From Lachnospira pectinoschiza (GTDB lineage: Bacteria > Bacillota > Clostridia > Lachnospirales > Lachnospiraceae), in assembly GCF_900103815.1 (NCBI RefSeq), contig NZ_FNHZ01000001.1, positions 310,001-374,000 on the forward strand: a stretch of 64,000 nucleotides of DNA, given 5' to 3'. The notes below the pieces were generated by a model, which made no database searches, had not been told where the DNA came from, and saw only the letters and a program-made list of their open reading frames with translations. The translations under genes were made by a program, and so were the position numbers. Positions 52,104 through 60,914 of the stretch are shown here, in pieces. Positions within the stretch are counted from its first letter, which is position 1. Each line of letters opens with the position of its first letter.

Positions 52104-52445
52104 ATGGAAGTAAGAATTAAGGAACATCCAATACTTGGAGAGGTTAAGAAAGGAAGACTAGTTAAATTTACTCACGATGGTCAAGTCCTTGAAGGATACG
52201 AAGGCGAGCCAATTGCAGTGGCCCTAAAGGCAGCAGGAGTTTTAGTTCATAGATATACAGAAAAGAAGCACAGTCCACGAGGCGTCTTTTGTGCCATAGG
52301 CCGTTGCACAGACTGTGTAATGATTGTAAACGGCGAGCCAAACATCAGAACCTGCGTAACTCCACTAAAAGAGGGCATGACAGTAGACACACAGTATGGC
52401 ACAAGTGATGAGCCATTTGTAAAAGAATTAAAGGAAGCTAAGTAA
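52104..52445 (+). CDS. 2Fe-2S ferredoxin-like subunit (HcnA / hydroxyproline dehydrogenase gamma-like)
   Basis: A 113-residue plant-type 2Fe-2S domain protein (Fer2_4). The cluster ligands are in GVFCAIGRCTDCVMIVNG plus IRTCVTPL (C-x4-C-x2-C...C). It is the small subunit of multi-part amine or amino acid dehydrogenases related to HcnABC, sarcosine oxidase and D-hydroxyproline dehydrogenase. It is first gene of an operon continuing to 58657. Confidence 0.85.
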   Translation: MEVRIKEHPILGEVKKGRLVKFTHDGQVLEGYEGEPIAVALKAAGVLVHRYTEKKHSPRGVFCAIGRCTDCVMIVNGEPNIRTCVTPLKEGMTVDTQYGTSDEPFVKELKEAK

Positions 52446-52530
52446 GCTGGTGAGTTAAGTAAGCTTAAAAGGCCAAAAGCTTAAGCATTCGGGGTTTACT
52501 TATCCCAGAAATAAATCAGGAGGAATTCAT

Positions 52531-54126
52531 ATGGAACGATACGACCTAATAGTTATCGGTGCTGGTCCATCGGGCTTGTCCGCAGGAATTGAGGCAGCCA
52601 AGGCCGGAGCTAGCGTAATTATTTTTGATGAAAATGAAAAACCAGGGGGACAGTTATTTAAGCAGATTCACAAGTTCTTCGGTTCAAAGGAGCACAGAGC
52701 CAAGGTTAGAGGCTTTAACATAGGATACCAATTATTAAAAGAAGCAGATGAGGCAGGGGCTAAGGTAGAACTTTCTGCAACAGTCCTTGGTATCTATCAG
52801 GATAAGGAAGTGGTGGTAAAGATTAAGGAAGGAATCAAGCACTTTAAGGCAGATTCCATAATCGTAGCTACTGGTGCTGCTGAAAATATGGTGCCATTTG
52901 AAGGTTGGACATTACCGGGAGTTATTGGTGCCGGAGCTGCACAAACAATGCTTAATCTCCACGGAATCCTACCAGGAAAGAAAGTATTAATGCTTGGTAG
53001 TGGAAATGTAGGACTAGTTGTTAGTTATCAGCTAAAGCAGTGCGGCTGTGATGTGGTGGCACTTGTGGATGCCGCACCAAGAATCGGCGGTTACGGCGTA
53101 CATGCAGCAAAGATATCTAGAATGGGCATTCCATTTTACTTGCCATACACCATCAAGAAGGTGGAAGGTACAGACCACGTGACAGGCGTAACCATTGCAA
53201 AGCTAGATCCAAGTTTTAAGTTTATAGAAGGCACTGAGATGCATTTTGATGTAGACACTGTCTGCGTTGCCGTTGGTTTATCTCCAATGAGTCAGTTACT
53301 TAAAATGGCAGGTTGCAAGATGGATGACAACCCACGAAAAGGCGGTCAGGTACCAGTTATTGATGAACATGGCCAGACTTCAATCCCGGGAATCTTTGCA
53401 GCAGGGGATGTTTCAGGAATTGAAGAAGCAAGCTCAGCCATGATTGAAGGCAGACAGGCAGGCATTTATGCCGCAAATTATCTAGGCTACATCGAGGATA
53501 AGCTTATGAAGGAAAAAGAAGATGAGTTAGATAAGGCGCTAGACGGCCTAAGACAAGGCATGTTTGCACCATCCAATAGAGGAAAGAAGATTGAAAAAAC
53601 AGAGGAAGGAATCGACATTTCTAACAATTTATTGGCAAAAGGCTTTGTAGCTGATGAAGAGATAGAAAGATTCCCAGGAGTAGTTCACAAGTTAGGAATC
53701 CACCCGGTTATGGAGTGTACACAGAATATTCCATGTAATCCATGTCAGGATGCATGTCCTAAGAAATGTATAAAGATTGGTTCAAAAATCACATCATTGC
53801 CCGCAGTTGATGAATCTGTAGACTGTATAGGATGCGGAATGTGTGTAGCATCTTGTCCAGGACAGGCCATTTTCTTGGTCAATGAAAATGTAGGCGAGGG
53901 CATGGCAGAAATCACTCTTCCATACGAGATCTACCCACTTCCAGAAGTTGGAGAAAAGGGAATCGCCCTTTCAAGAGCAGGACATCCTGTGTGTATCGCT
54001 GAAGTTGTAAAGGTAAGAACAGGACTTGCCTTTGATAAAACAGCAGTACTTACAATCAGGGTTCCAAAGGAATTTGCTATGAAGGCAAGATTTTATAAGA
54101 AGGAAAAGTTAGCTAAGTCAGTTTAG
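52531..54126 (+). CDS. FAD/NAD oxidoreductase subunit with two 4Fe-4S clusters (HcnB-like, alpha subunit)
   Basis: A 531-residue flavoprotein: FAD loop VIGAGPSGLSAGIEAA, second nucleotide site MLGSGNVGLVVSYQ, and AAGDVSGIEEAS. Residues about 400-470 add a bacterial-ferredoxin region: CNPCQDACPKKC and CIGCGMCVASCPG, two 4Fe-4S clusters not present in Pseudomonas HcnB. This suggests the electrons go to ferredoxin or NAD rather than a respiratory chain. It works with the 2Fe-2S subunit upstream and the BFD and DAO subunits downstream. Confidence 0.87.
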   Translation: MERYDLIVIGAGPSGLSAGIEAAKAGASVIIFDENEKPGGQLFKQIHKFFGSKEHRAKVRGFNIGYQLLKEADEAGAKVELSATVLGIYQDKEVVVKIKEGIKHFKADSIIVATGAAENMVPFEGWTLPGVIGAGAAQTMLNLHGILPGKKVLMLGSGNVGLVVSYQLKQCGCDVVALVDAAPRIGGYGVHAAKISRMGIPFYLPYTIKKVEGTDHVTGVTIAKLDPSFKFIEGTEMHFDVDTVCVAVGLSPMSQLLKMAGCKMDDNPRKGGQVPVIDEHGQTSIPGIFAAGDVSGIEEASSAMIEGRQAGIYAANYLGYIEDKLMKEKEDELDKALDGLRQGMFAPSNRGKKIEKTEEGIDISNNLLAKGFVADEEIERFPGVVHKLGIHPVMECTQNIPCNPCQDACPKKCIKIGSKITSLPAVDESVDCIGCGMCVASCPGQAIFLVNENVGEGMAEITLPYEIYPLPEVGEKGIALSRAGHPVCIAEVVKVRTGLAFDKTAVLTIRVPKEFAMKARFYKKEKLAKSV

Positions 54127-54176
54127 ATTTAATAGATTTATGAAAAAGCATTACATTTTCAAAAGGAGGTTTTAGA

Positions 54177-54497
54177 ATGCACGAACTTGTAGATAGAAGT
54201 CTTAAAGACGAGGAATTTGAGGAAAGAGAAGATGATGACATGCTCATATGCAGATGTGAGGAAATCACAAAAGGCGAGATTAGAAGAGCAGTGCATGACG
54301 GTATGTATACCATGGCTGAGATTAGAAGATATCTTCGCTGCACCATGGGACTATGTCAGGGCCAGACTTGCGCCAAGCTAGTTAAGGGCATTGTGGCAAG
54401 GGAGTTAGGCGTTAGCCCAGATAAGCTAGAGCCAGCAACAAGCAGATCTCCTATGAGACCTACAGAGATGTATGTCATTGCCAACGAAGAAAATTAA
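54177..54497 (+). CDS. BFD-type [2Fe-2S] protein
   Basis: A 106-residue protein with a bacterioferritin-associated-ferredoxin-like domain: MLICRCEEITKGEI (C-x-C) then LRCTMGLCQGQTC (C-x4-C-x4-C). In HcnB-type subunits this domain is fused to the C terminus; here it is a separate gene. The decamer TACATTTTCA (54152-54161) runs directly into its ribosome binding site AAAGGAGG. Confidence 0.85.
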   Translation: MHELVDRSLKDEEFEEREDDDMLICRCEEITKGEIRRAVHDGMYTMAEIRRYLRCTMGLCQGQTCAKLVKGIVARELGVSPDKLEPATSRSPMRPTEMYVIANEEN

Positions 54498-54512
54498 AAA
54501 GGAGGGTAAATA

Positions 54513-55637
54513 ATGACAACAGCCGACACAATCGTAGTAGGGGCAGGAATTATTGGAAATGCCATAGCCTACTATTTAGCTAAAAAAGGACAGAAAGTAA
54601 TTGTCTTGGAAAAATCCGACAACATTGGAGACGGTGGTTCTTCAAGAAACGGCGGTGGTGTAAGACAGTCAGGACGTGACCCAAGAGAGTTGCCACTAGC
54701 CATGTATGGAATTAAGAATTTGTGGCCTTACCTTTCAGAAGAATTAGGAACAGAGGTTGAATATTATAAAAAAGGCAATTTAAGACTAGGAAAGACAGAA
54801 AAACACAAGGAAATTTTAACAGGTCTTACTAATAGAGCAGTGGCTTGTGGCCTTGATGTAAGAATGATAGATGCCTATGAGGTTAGACAGATTAACCCAT
54901 TTTTATCAGAAGAAGTCAGCTGCGCTAGCTGGTGTGAAACGGATGGACACGCAAATCCCCTACTTGCAACCCTTGCTTACTATAAGGCAGCAAGAAGGCT
55001 TGGAGTTAGATTTATTACAGGAGAGGAGGTTCTAAGTCTTAAGAAACTAAGAGGCAGATTAAGACAGGTTATTACGGCCCATGATATTTACGAGGCAGAC
55101 AATGTGGTTTTGGCAAATGGAATCGCAGCCAGAGATTTAGCAGCTTACGTAGGAATCGATATTCCAATGTCTAGGGCACTTCTTGAATGTCTTGTAACCG
55201 AGGCAGAGCCTAGAATGTTTGAACAGATGCTTGGTACAGCAGAGGCAGATTTTTACGGACATCAATCAAAGCATGGTTCCTTTGTAATAGGCGGCTCCTC
55301 AGGACTTGAGGCAGTTAATAAAGATAACGGAACTCCAGTTAATTCAAGCATTACAGCAGCATGTATTGCTAGGGGAATTATAAAGTACATTCCAAAGTTA
55401 TCCCACGCAAAGATAGTTAGAACCTGGGCTGGCTGGATGGACCGCATGGTAGATGGCGTGCCAGTAATCGATAAGGTAGACGAGGTGGAGGGCCTTTACC
55501 TAGCTTGCGGATTTTCAGGACATGGCTTTGGAATCGCACCAGCAGTAGGTTTAAATATGGCAAATCTAGTTTTAGGAGAGGGGCTAACATGCGATATTTC
55601 AGGACTTGCCTATAACCGCTTCGCAGCTAAGGCATAA
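54513..55637 (+). CDS. DAO-family FAD-dependent oxidoreductase (HcnC / sarcosine oxidase beta-like)
   Basis: A 374-residue flavoprotein of the glycine/D-amino-acid oxidase family: VVGAGIIGNAIAYYLAKKG, DGGSSRNGGGVRQSGRDP and C-terminal GFSGHGFGIAPAVG. It is the likely catalytic subunit oxidising an amino acid or amine, with electrons passing to the Fe-S/FAD subunits of the preceding three genes. The substrate is unknown; candidates are a D-amino acid, an N-methyl amino acid or a cyclic imino acid. Confidence 0.88.
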   Translation: MTTADTIVVGAGIIGNAIAYYLAKKGQKVIVLEKSDNIGDGGSSRNGGGVRQSGRDPRELPLAMYGIKNLWPYLSEELGTEVEYYKKGNLRLGKTEKHKEILTGLTNRAVACGLDVRMIDAYEVRQINPFLSEEVSCASWCETDGHANPLLATLAYYKAARRLGVRFITGEEVLSLKKLRGRLRQVITAHDIYEADNVVLANGIAARDLAAYVGIDIPMSRALLECLVTEAEPRMFEQMLGTAEADFYGHQSKHGSFVIGGSSGLEAVNKDNGTPVNSSITAACIARGIIKYIPKLSHAKIVRTWAGWMDRMVDGVPVIDKVDEVEGLYLACGFSGHGFGIAPAVGLNMANLVLGEGLTCDISGLAYNRFAAKA

Positions 55638-55712
55638 GTCTAAATTAACTAATTCGGGCGAGAGCCCCACAATAATCAACTACTACAAAAAGTTAATAAG
55701 GAGGAATTTATT

Positions 55713-56849
55713 ATGAGTTATCCACAGGTAGATTTTTTATATCTTAATGAAAATGATGCAATCAAAGCAGGTGTGGCAGATATGCCAAAATGTATCGAAA
55801 CAATGGAAGAAATGCTTAAACTTATGAAGATGGGCGACTTTAGAATGGGCGGTGCCAATGGCAATTCTCACGGTTGCATGGTAACTTTCCCAACAGAATC
55901 TCCCTTCCCAGAAATGCCAGTAGATGCCCCAGATAGACGTTTTATGGCAATGCCAGCTTACCTTGGTGGCAAGTTTGATATGGCAGGCATGAAGTGGTAC
56001 GGCTCTAACGTTGAGAATAAGAAGAAGGGCCTTCCAAGATCCATTCTTATGTTAACTCTAAATGATAAGGAAACTGGCGCTCCTCTTTGTTATATGTCTG
56101 CAAATGTATTGTCAGCCGTTAGAACTGGCGCCATCCCTGGAGTTGGTTTTAAATATTTTGCACCAAAGGAAACTAAGGTGGTAGGTATCATTGGACCTGG
56201 GGTTATGAGTAAGACAGCTCTTGCAGCAATGATGGCAGTTAGACCAATGATTGAGACAATCAAGTTAAAAGGTAGAGGAATCGCATCTATTAATAAGTTC
56301 ATTGATCACATACATGAAAAATATCCAACAGTTAAGGAAGTTATTGTGGTTGATAACATTGAGGATTGCGTAAGAGATTCAGATATAGTTTATGCTGCAA
56401 CTTCTTGTCCAAGTGGTGATCCAATGCTTTATCCATACATTAACGAGGAATGGGTAAAGAAAGGGGCAATGATTTGTACAACAGCAGCTCTAAGATTTGA
56501 TGAAGACTTCATTATGAATAGGGCAAGAACTGTAACAGATAATATTAAGCTCTATGAGGCTTGGGAAGAAGAGTATAGCCCTAATGCCTATAATCAGATT
56601 CCAATCCCAGCCGTTAAGGTTATGGATTTAATTGCAGAGGGTAAGATGAAAATGTCAGATATTGACGATTTAGGCGACGTCTTACTTGGCAAGATTCCAG
56701 TTCATAGAAAAGAAGATGAAATCGTAGTTTATTCAGTAGGTGGTATGCCAATTGAAGATGTAGCTTGGGGTACTGTGGTTTATAGAAATGCTCTAGAAAT
56801 GGGAATTGGTACAAAGCTTAATCTATGGCAGGAACCAGCTCTAGCTTAA
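55713..56849 (+). CDS. Ornithine cyclodeaminase/mu-crystallin family protein
   Basis: A 378-residue NAD(P)-binding protein. The N-terminal region has the AMPAYLGG and GAIPGVG pattern of the OCD family, with Rossmann motif VVGIIGPGVMSKTAL near residue 160 and VYAATSCPSGD. Family members are ornithine cyclodeaminases, imine reductases or amino acid dehydrogenases. Next to an amino acid dehydrogenase complex, an imine-reducing or cyclic amino acid role is plausible. A proposed label for close relatives is tyramine oxidase subunit B, which I cannot support from sequence. Confidence 0.8.
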   Translation: MSYPQVDFLYLNENDAIKAGVADMPKCIETMEEMLKLMKMGDFRMGGANGNSHGCMVTFPTESPFPEMPVDAPDRRFMAMPAYLGGKFDMAGMKWYGSNVENKKKGLPRSILMLTLNDKETGAPLCYMSANVLSAVRTGAIPGVGFKYFAPKETKVVGIIGPGVMSKTALAAMMAVRPMIETIKLKGRGIASINKFIDHIHEKYPTVKEVIVVDNIEDCVRDSDIVYAATSCPSGDPMLYPYINEEWVKKGAMICTTAALRFDEDFIMNRARTVTDNIKLYEAWEEEYSPNAYNQIPIPAVKVMDLIAEGKMKMSDIDDLGDVLLGKIPVHRKEDEIVVYSVGGMPIEDVAWGTVVYRNALEMGIGTKLNLWQEPALA

Positions 56850-56893
56850 GGGCGTAATTCGCAATACATTTTCAAAATAGGGAGGAATTGTCT

Positions 56894-57241
56894 ATGGAAT
56901 TTAAAAGAATAGAGGTTGTAACATCACTTTATAAGTTATCAGATCTACAAAAGGCACTAGGTAAGCTAGGAGTTACAGGAATGACAGTAATTCAGGCACT
57001 TGGTTGTGGTGTTGAAAATGGAACACAGGAATATGAGTTAGAAATGAAGAAGACACCTGAATTATTACCAAAGCAAATGGTGATGCTTGTAGTAGAGGAG
57101 GGCCTTGTAGAAAAGGTTGTGGACGTGATTAAAAAAGAACTCTATACAGGTCATATAGGAGATGGCAAAATCTTTGTTTCAAATGTTACTAACATCATTA
57201 GAGTTAGAACTGGCGAGGAAGGAAAAGCAGCACTTAACTAG
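56894..57241 (+). CDS. PII-family nitrogen regulatory protein
   Basis: A 115-residue PII-type signalling protein: MEFKRIEVVTSLYKLSDLQKALGKLGVTGMT, then the T-loop, and C-terminal GDGKIFVSNVTNIIRVRTGEEG (PII signature 2). The T-loop (GCGVENGTQEYELEMKKTPE) lacks the uridylylated Tyr of GlnB, so control is probably by ligand binding only. The ATG at 56894 has TAGGGAGG 8 bases upstream; the TTG at 56888 is too close. It lies between the OCD gene and an APC permease, unlike the common pairing with AmtB. Confidence 0.88.
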   Translation: MEFKRIEVVTSLYKLSDLQKALGKLGVTGMTVIQALGCGVENGTQEYELEMKKTPELLPKQMVMLVVEEGLVEKVVDVIKKELYTGHIGDGKIFVSNVTNIIRVRTGEEGKAALN

Positions 57242-57253
57242 GGAGGAAGGCTT

Positions 57254-58657
57254 ATGAACAATGGAAAATTAGGTCTCCCAAGCGTAATAGCAACGGGAGT
57301 AGGTTTAATAGTTGCTACTAGCTGCTTAATGTCAGTGGGACAAGGTGCTGGTAGCCTTGGAATAACATTTATAATATCAATGCTTATGGCATGTGCAATT
57401 AACATTACAACAGCCCTTTGTTTGTCAGAGTTAAATGCCCTAATGCCAAACTTAACAGGAGGTCTTGCACAGTACACACTAGCTTCCTTTGGTCCATTTA
57501 TTTCAATTATCACAATGGTAGGTGGCTATCTTGTATGTAATACAATTGCTGGTTCCGCAGAATGTGCCATGTTTGGTAACACATTAACTGGTGTATTTAA
57601 TACAAAAATTCCTGGAAGCGTATTTTGTATAGTCCTACTTTTGATACTAATCGCCGCTAATCTTCACGGTATAGATTTATTTGCTAAGATTCAAAATGTA
57701 GTAGCCTATGGTCTTATTTTTTCAATTTTTATCATGGGTATTATAGGAGCTTTAAAGTTAGGAACTGGGGAAGTTGTAGAGCAGCCATTAGTTTTAACAT
57801 CTAATATGTCAGATATATTTTCAATGGTTGGTTTAGCTTTCTTCTTATTCCTAGGATGTGAATTTATTATTCCCATCGCTCCAAACGTTAAGAATCAAAG
57901 AAGAAATGTACCTCTTGGCATGATTCTAAGTCTTTTAATTGTTACTGCCATGGAAATTATCTTAATCCTTGGAATGCACAATTACACTGACTGGGCAACA
58001 CTTGCAGGAGATGCAGCTCCACACGTACTTTACGGAATTAGCCTCTTTGGTGAATTTGGAAAATACTGGATGGCTCTCATTTCAGTTTTTGCAGTTGTAA
58101 GTACAGTAAATTCCATAATTTCTTCCCTTGCCTATATTTGTGCAGGCATGGCAAAGATTGGTTTATTGCCTAAGGTTTTTATGAAGAAGAATAAAAATGA
58201 TGCGCCATTTGTAGGCATTCTACTAATCGGTGGCGCCATGGTATTAATTAATGCAACAGGCCTATCCACAACTTCACAGTTATCACTACTAATCCTTATT
58301 GGATGCGTATTCTGGATGGCAGCCTACTGTATTTCATCCCTTAATGTTCTAGTATTTAGAAGGAAGATGGCAAATGTACCAAGGACCTTTAAAGTGCCAT
58401 TTGGTCCCGTAATTCCAATAGTTGGCATAGTTGGTAACATTTTCATGATCTATAATATAGCCTCTGATACTGAGACAAAGATGATAATTTATAGAACAGT
58501 TCTTGTAATCTTTGCAGTCCTAGCAGTTTACGCCTTTATCTGGGTTAAGAAGGTTATGAAACGCCCACTATTTAAGGCCTATGAGGTTAAGGATATTATG
58601 GCTATGGAAAATGAATTGTATCATCTAGTTAGAGAAGAACAGAAAAAAAGCGCATAA
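57254..58657 (+). CDS. APC-family amino acid permease
   Basis: A 467-residue, about 12-TM permease beginning GKLGLPSVIATGVGLIVATSC, the G-x-x-x-G-x-G first-helix signature of APC transporters. It starts 12 bases after the PII stop, so the two are co-expressed, and the PII protein may gate it. It probably imports the amino acid oxidised by the upstream enzyme complex. The end is followed by a terminator. Confidence 0.85.
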   Translation: MNNGKLGLPSVIATGVGLIVATSCLMSVGQGAGSLGITFIISMLMACAINITTALCLSELNALMPNLTGGLAQYTLASFGPFISIITMVGGYLVCNTIAGSAECAMFGNTLTGVFNTKIPGSVFCIVLLLILIAANLHGIDLFAKIQNVVAYGLIFSIFIMGIIGALKLGTGEVVEQPLVLTSNMSDIFSMVGLAFFLFLGCEFIIPIAPNVKNQRRNVPLGMILSLLIVTAMEIILILGMHNYTDWATLAGDAAPHVLYGISLFGEFGKYWMALISVFAVVSTVNSIISSLAYICAGMAKIGLLPKVFMKKNKNDAPFVGILLIGGAMVLINATGLSTTSQLSLLILIGCVFWMAAYCISSLNVLVFRRKMANVPRTFKVPFGPVIPIVGIVGNIFMIYNIASDTETKMIIYRTVLVIFAVLAVYAFIWVKKVMKRPLFKAYEVKDIMAMENELYHLVREEQKKSA

Positions 58658-58690
58658 ACTACTTTCCTAAAAAGCGACATAAATAAAAAG

Positions 58691-58722
58691 ACGCTAAGCC
58701 CTAATAATAGTGGCTTAGCGTT
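58691..58722. terminator. Bidirectional terminator
   Basis: ACGCTAAGCC pairs with GGCTTAGCGT around an 11-base loop, flanked by A and T runs; it lies between convergent genes. Confidence 0.85.
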
Positions 58723-58729
58723 CTTGTTA

Positions 58730-59536
58730 TTATTGGAAAATAAACTTATCGCTGTAATTGCTAGTATTTACTAGTTTTCTATAAACCGCTGGGGTTTTAG
58801 TGGTGAATTTTTTAAACTCTCTAATAAACTGGGCTTGGTCGTAGTAGCCGTGGGTCTCGCAAATATTTGTAAAGGAATTATTAGGTTCGCGGTTTAATTG
58901 ATCAAGAGTTGTTTGAAAGCGAATAATATTTGAATAGGCCTTTGGAGAAAGTCCACAATATTCATTAAAAAGTTTATTAATATATCGGACACTGTAATTA
59001 AGTTCCGACTCAAGTTCATTTACCCTTATTAGACCCTTGCTGTTGTTGATACATTTTCTTGCATAACTATAAATGTCATAAGTAGAGTTCTTCCAAGCGG
59101 GTTTGTTTTTATCATTATAAAAGTTCAAAAAGACCTCAACCTTATTAAGAAAAGTCTTGGCATCGTTTAGTCTATCAATTAAGTCCTTCTTTCTAAGACA
59201 GGCCTCAAGTTCAATGGAATTATCAAGAAAATCCTTAAATCGGCCATCTAGAAAGTCAGGCACAACACCGGGTACAAAGCGAACTCCAAAGTATTTGTGA
59301 TCTTTTTTAGTATCAATGGATGAGCTTTTTAAAACGCTGCCAGCAGCATAGGGCTTGTAGCTATAATCCGTTAAATCAAAGAGAATATCAATGCTAGCGT
59401 CAGGTACCACTAGGGTGTGAAGGTCAGAAGAAAGGTCTGATTTGTACTCGTAAATGTGTGAAATTCCATGCTTTGTTAGCTCTCTTTTGTAGTACTTGCT
59501 TGCTGAAAGTGCGAAATAAGGTTGAATTGCTCTCAT
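58730..59536 (-). CDS. AraC-family transcriptional regulator
   Basis: A 268-residue regulator. The N-terminal domain (residues 1-150) has the pattern PDASIDILFDL...GVRFVPG found in AraC proteins with a DUF6597-like sensor. The C-terminal AraC HTH pair covers LNYSVRYINKLFNEYCGLSPKAYSNIIRF and CETHGYYDQAQFIREFKKFTTKTPAVYRK. It is convergent with the amino acid operon and divergent from the flavodoxin gene, so either could be its target. Confidence 0.88.
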   Translation of the reverse strand: MRAIQPYFALSASKYYKRELTKHGISHIYEYKSDLSSDLHTLVVPDASIDILFDLTDYSYKPYAAGSVLKSSSIDTKKDHKYFGVRFVPGVVPDFLDGRFKDFLDNSIELEACLRKKDLIDRLNDAKTFLNKVEVFLNFYNDKNKPAWKNSTYDIYSYARKCINNSKGLIRVNELESELNYSVRYINKLFNEYCGLSPKAYSNIIRFQTTLDQLNREPNNSFTNICETHGYYDQAQFIREFKKFTTKTPAVYRKLVNTSNYSDKFIFQ

Positions 59537-59749
59537 TTATTAATCCCCCAATAATATTTATTTGCTATCTGTTGAAAAACAACAAAAAAAGGACAAAGAA
59601 ATCTAAAGCGACTTCTTTGTCCATAAAAAGATATTACTACAATTGATATGAATTGTAAAATGAAAAAAATTATTAATTATTCCTATAAGACTTTAATTGC
59701 ATACAATTTATTGCTATTATAAAACAAATGGAAAAATAGGAGGTTTATT

Positions 59750-60256
59750 ATGAAATTAGCAGTAGTTTACGATTCAAAGACAGGTAACACAAAGCAGGGT
59801 GCTGAGTGGATTGTTGAAGGAATGAACAGTGTAGATACAGTGGAAGCTAAGGCTTTTAATATTAAGGAATGTGACGAGGAATTTATTAAGGAAGCAAAGG
59901 GCCTTATTATAGGTTCCCCAAGCTATGCAGCTACAATGACACCAGACATTCACGGTTGGATGCTTGCAAACAGTAAGAAGTTAGCATTTGCAGGAAAGCT
60001 AGGCGGAGCCTTTGCTACACAGCAGTTTACTCATGGTGGTGGTTCAGCAGTAATTCAGGAAATCCTTACCATTGAAATGGTCAATGGAATGCTTTGCTAT
60101 TCTGGTGGAAACTCAGAGGGTATGCCTGTTATTCACCTAGGACCTGTAGGGGTTAATAACAATAAGGAAGCCTTTAACGGTATGGATAACTACAAGGATT
60201 ACTTCACAATTTTTGGTAGCAGATTTGCAAAAAAGGCGGTTGAAATTAATAACTAA
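59750..60256 (+). CDS. Flavodoxin-family NAD(P)H-quinone-type oxidoreductase (WrbA-like)
   Basis: A 168-residue flavoprotein: FMN loop YDSKTGNTKQGAEWI, IIGSPSYAATMTPDIHGWM and GGAFATQQFTHGGG, typical of the WrbA/flavodoxin group. It may reduce quinones or act as a flavin-linked carrier. A nitroreductase-family gene follows 72 bases downstream, giving a small redox pair. TTGCATACAATTTATTGCTATTATAAAA at 59697-59725 includes a possible -10 region. Confidence 0.85.
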   Translation: MKLAVVYDSKTGNTKQGAEWIVEGMNSVDTVEAKAFNIKECDEEFIKEAKGLIIGSPSYAATMTPDIHGWMLANSKKLAFAGKLGGAFATQQFTHGGGSAVIQEILTIEMVNGMLCYSGGNSEGMPVIHLGPVGVNNNKEAFNGMDNYKDYFTIFGSRFAKKAVEINN

Positions 60257-60328
60257 GAGTATCATAATTGTAATTAGATAAATGTATTGTGAAATTTAAT
60301 AAGGTCAATAAAGTGAGGAGAATTTAAT

Positions 60329-60856
60329 ATGACTAATGAAACATTAAAGGTTCTAGAGACTAGAAGAAGTTGTAGAAAATTTAAGCCTGACATGGTATCA
60401 AAGGAAGAACTTGATGCAATTATTAAGGCAGGAACTTACGCAGCATCTGGTAAGGGAATGCAGAGTGCAACAATTATTGCAGTAACTGATAAGGAGTTAC
60501 GTGATGAAATTGCAAAAGAAAACTGTAAGATTGGCGGTTGGAAGGAAGGCTTTGATCCATTTTACGGCGCACCAGTAATATTAATTGTCATAGCAAAAAA
60601 GGACAATCCAAATCATGTTTATGATGGTTCTCTTGTTATGGGAAATCTTATGAATGCAGCTGAAAGCTTAGGCGTTGGCAGCATTTGGATTAACAGAGCT
60701 AAGCAGGAATTCGAGTCAGAATTTGGACAAAAGATTCTAGATAGACTTGGCATTGAAGGTGAATATGAAGGAATCGGTCACTGTGCCTTAGGTTATGCAG
60801 CAGCAGAAGCTCCTAAGCCAGCACCACGTAAGGCTGATTACGTATATTACATTTAA
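60329..60856 (+). CDS. Nitroreductase-family protein
   Basis: A 175-residue FMN-dependent enzyme: TRRSCRKFKPDMVSKEELDAIIKAGTYAASG at the N terminus and GIGHCALGYAA near the C terminus are family hallmarks. It reduces nitro groups, quinones or related electrophiles with NAD(P)H. It is probably co-regulated with the flavodoxin-family gene. Confidence 0.9.
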   Translation: MTNETLKVLETRRSCRKFKPDMVSKEELDAIIKAGTYAASGKGMQSATIIAVTDKELRDEIAKENCKIGGWKEGFDPFYGAPVILIVIAKKDNPNHVYDGSLVMGNLMNAAESLGVGSIWINRAKQEFESEFGQKILDRLGIEGEYEGIGHCALGYAAAEAPKPAPRKADYVYYI

Positions 60857-60914
60857 TTTGCTTTGTAAAAATGCGACATAACAGGAAATGATTCAATCAC
60901 AAAGGAGGAAAAAT

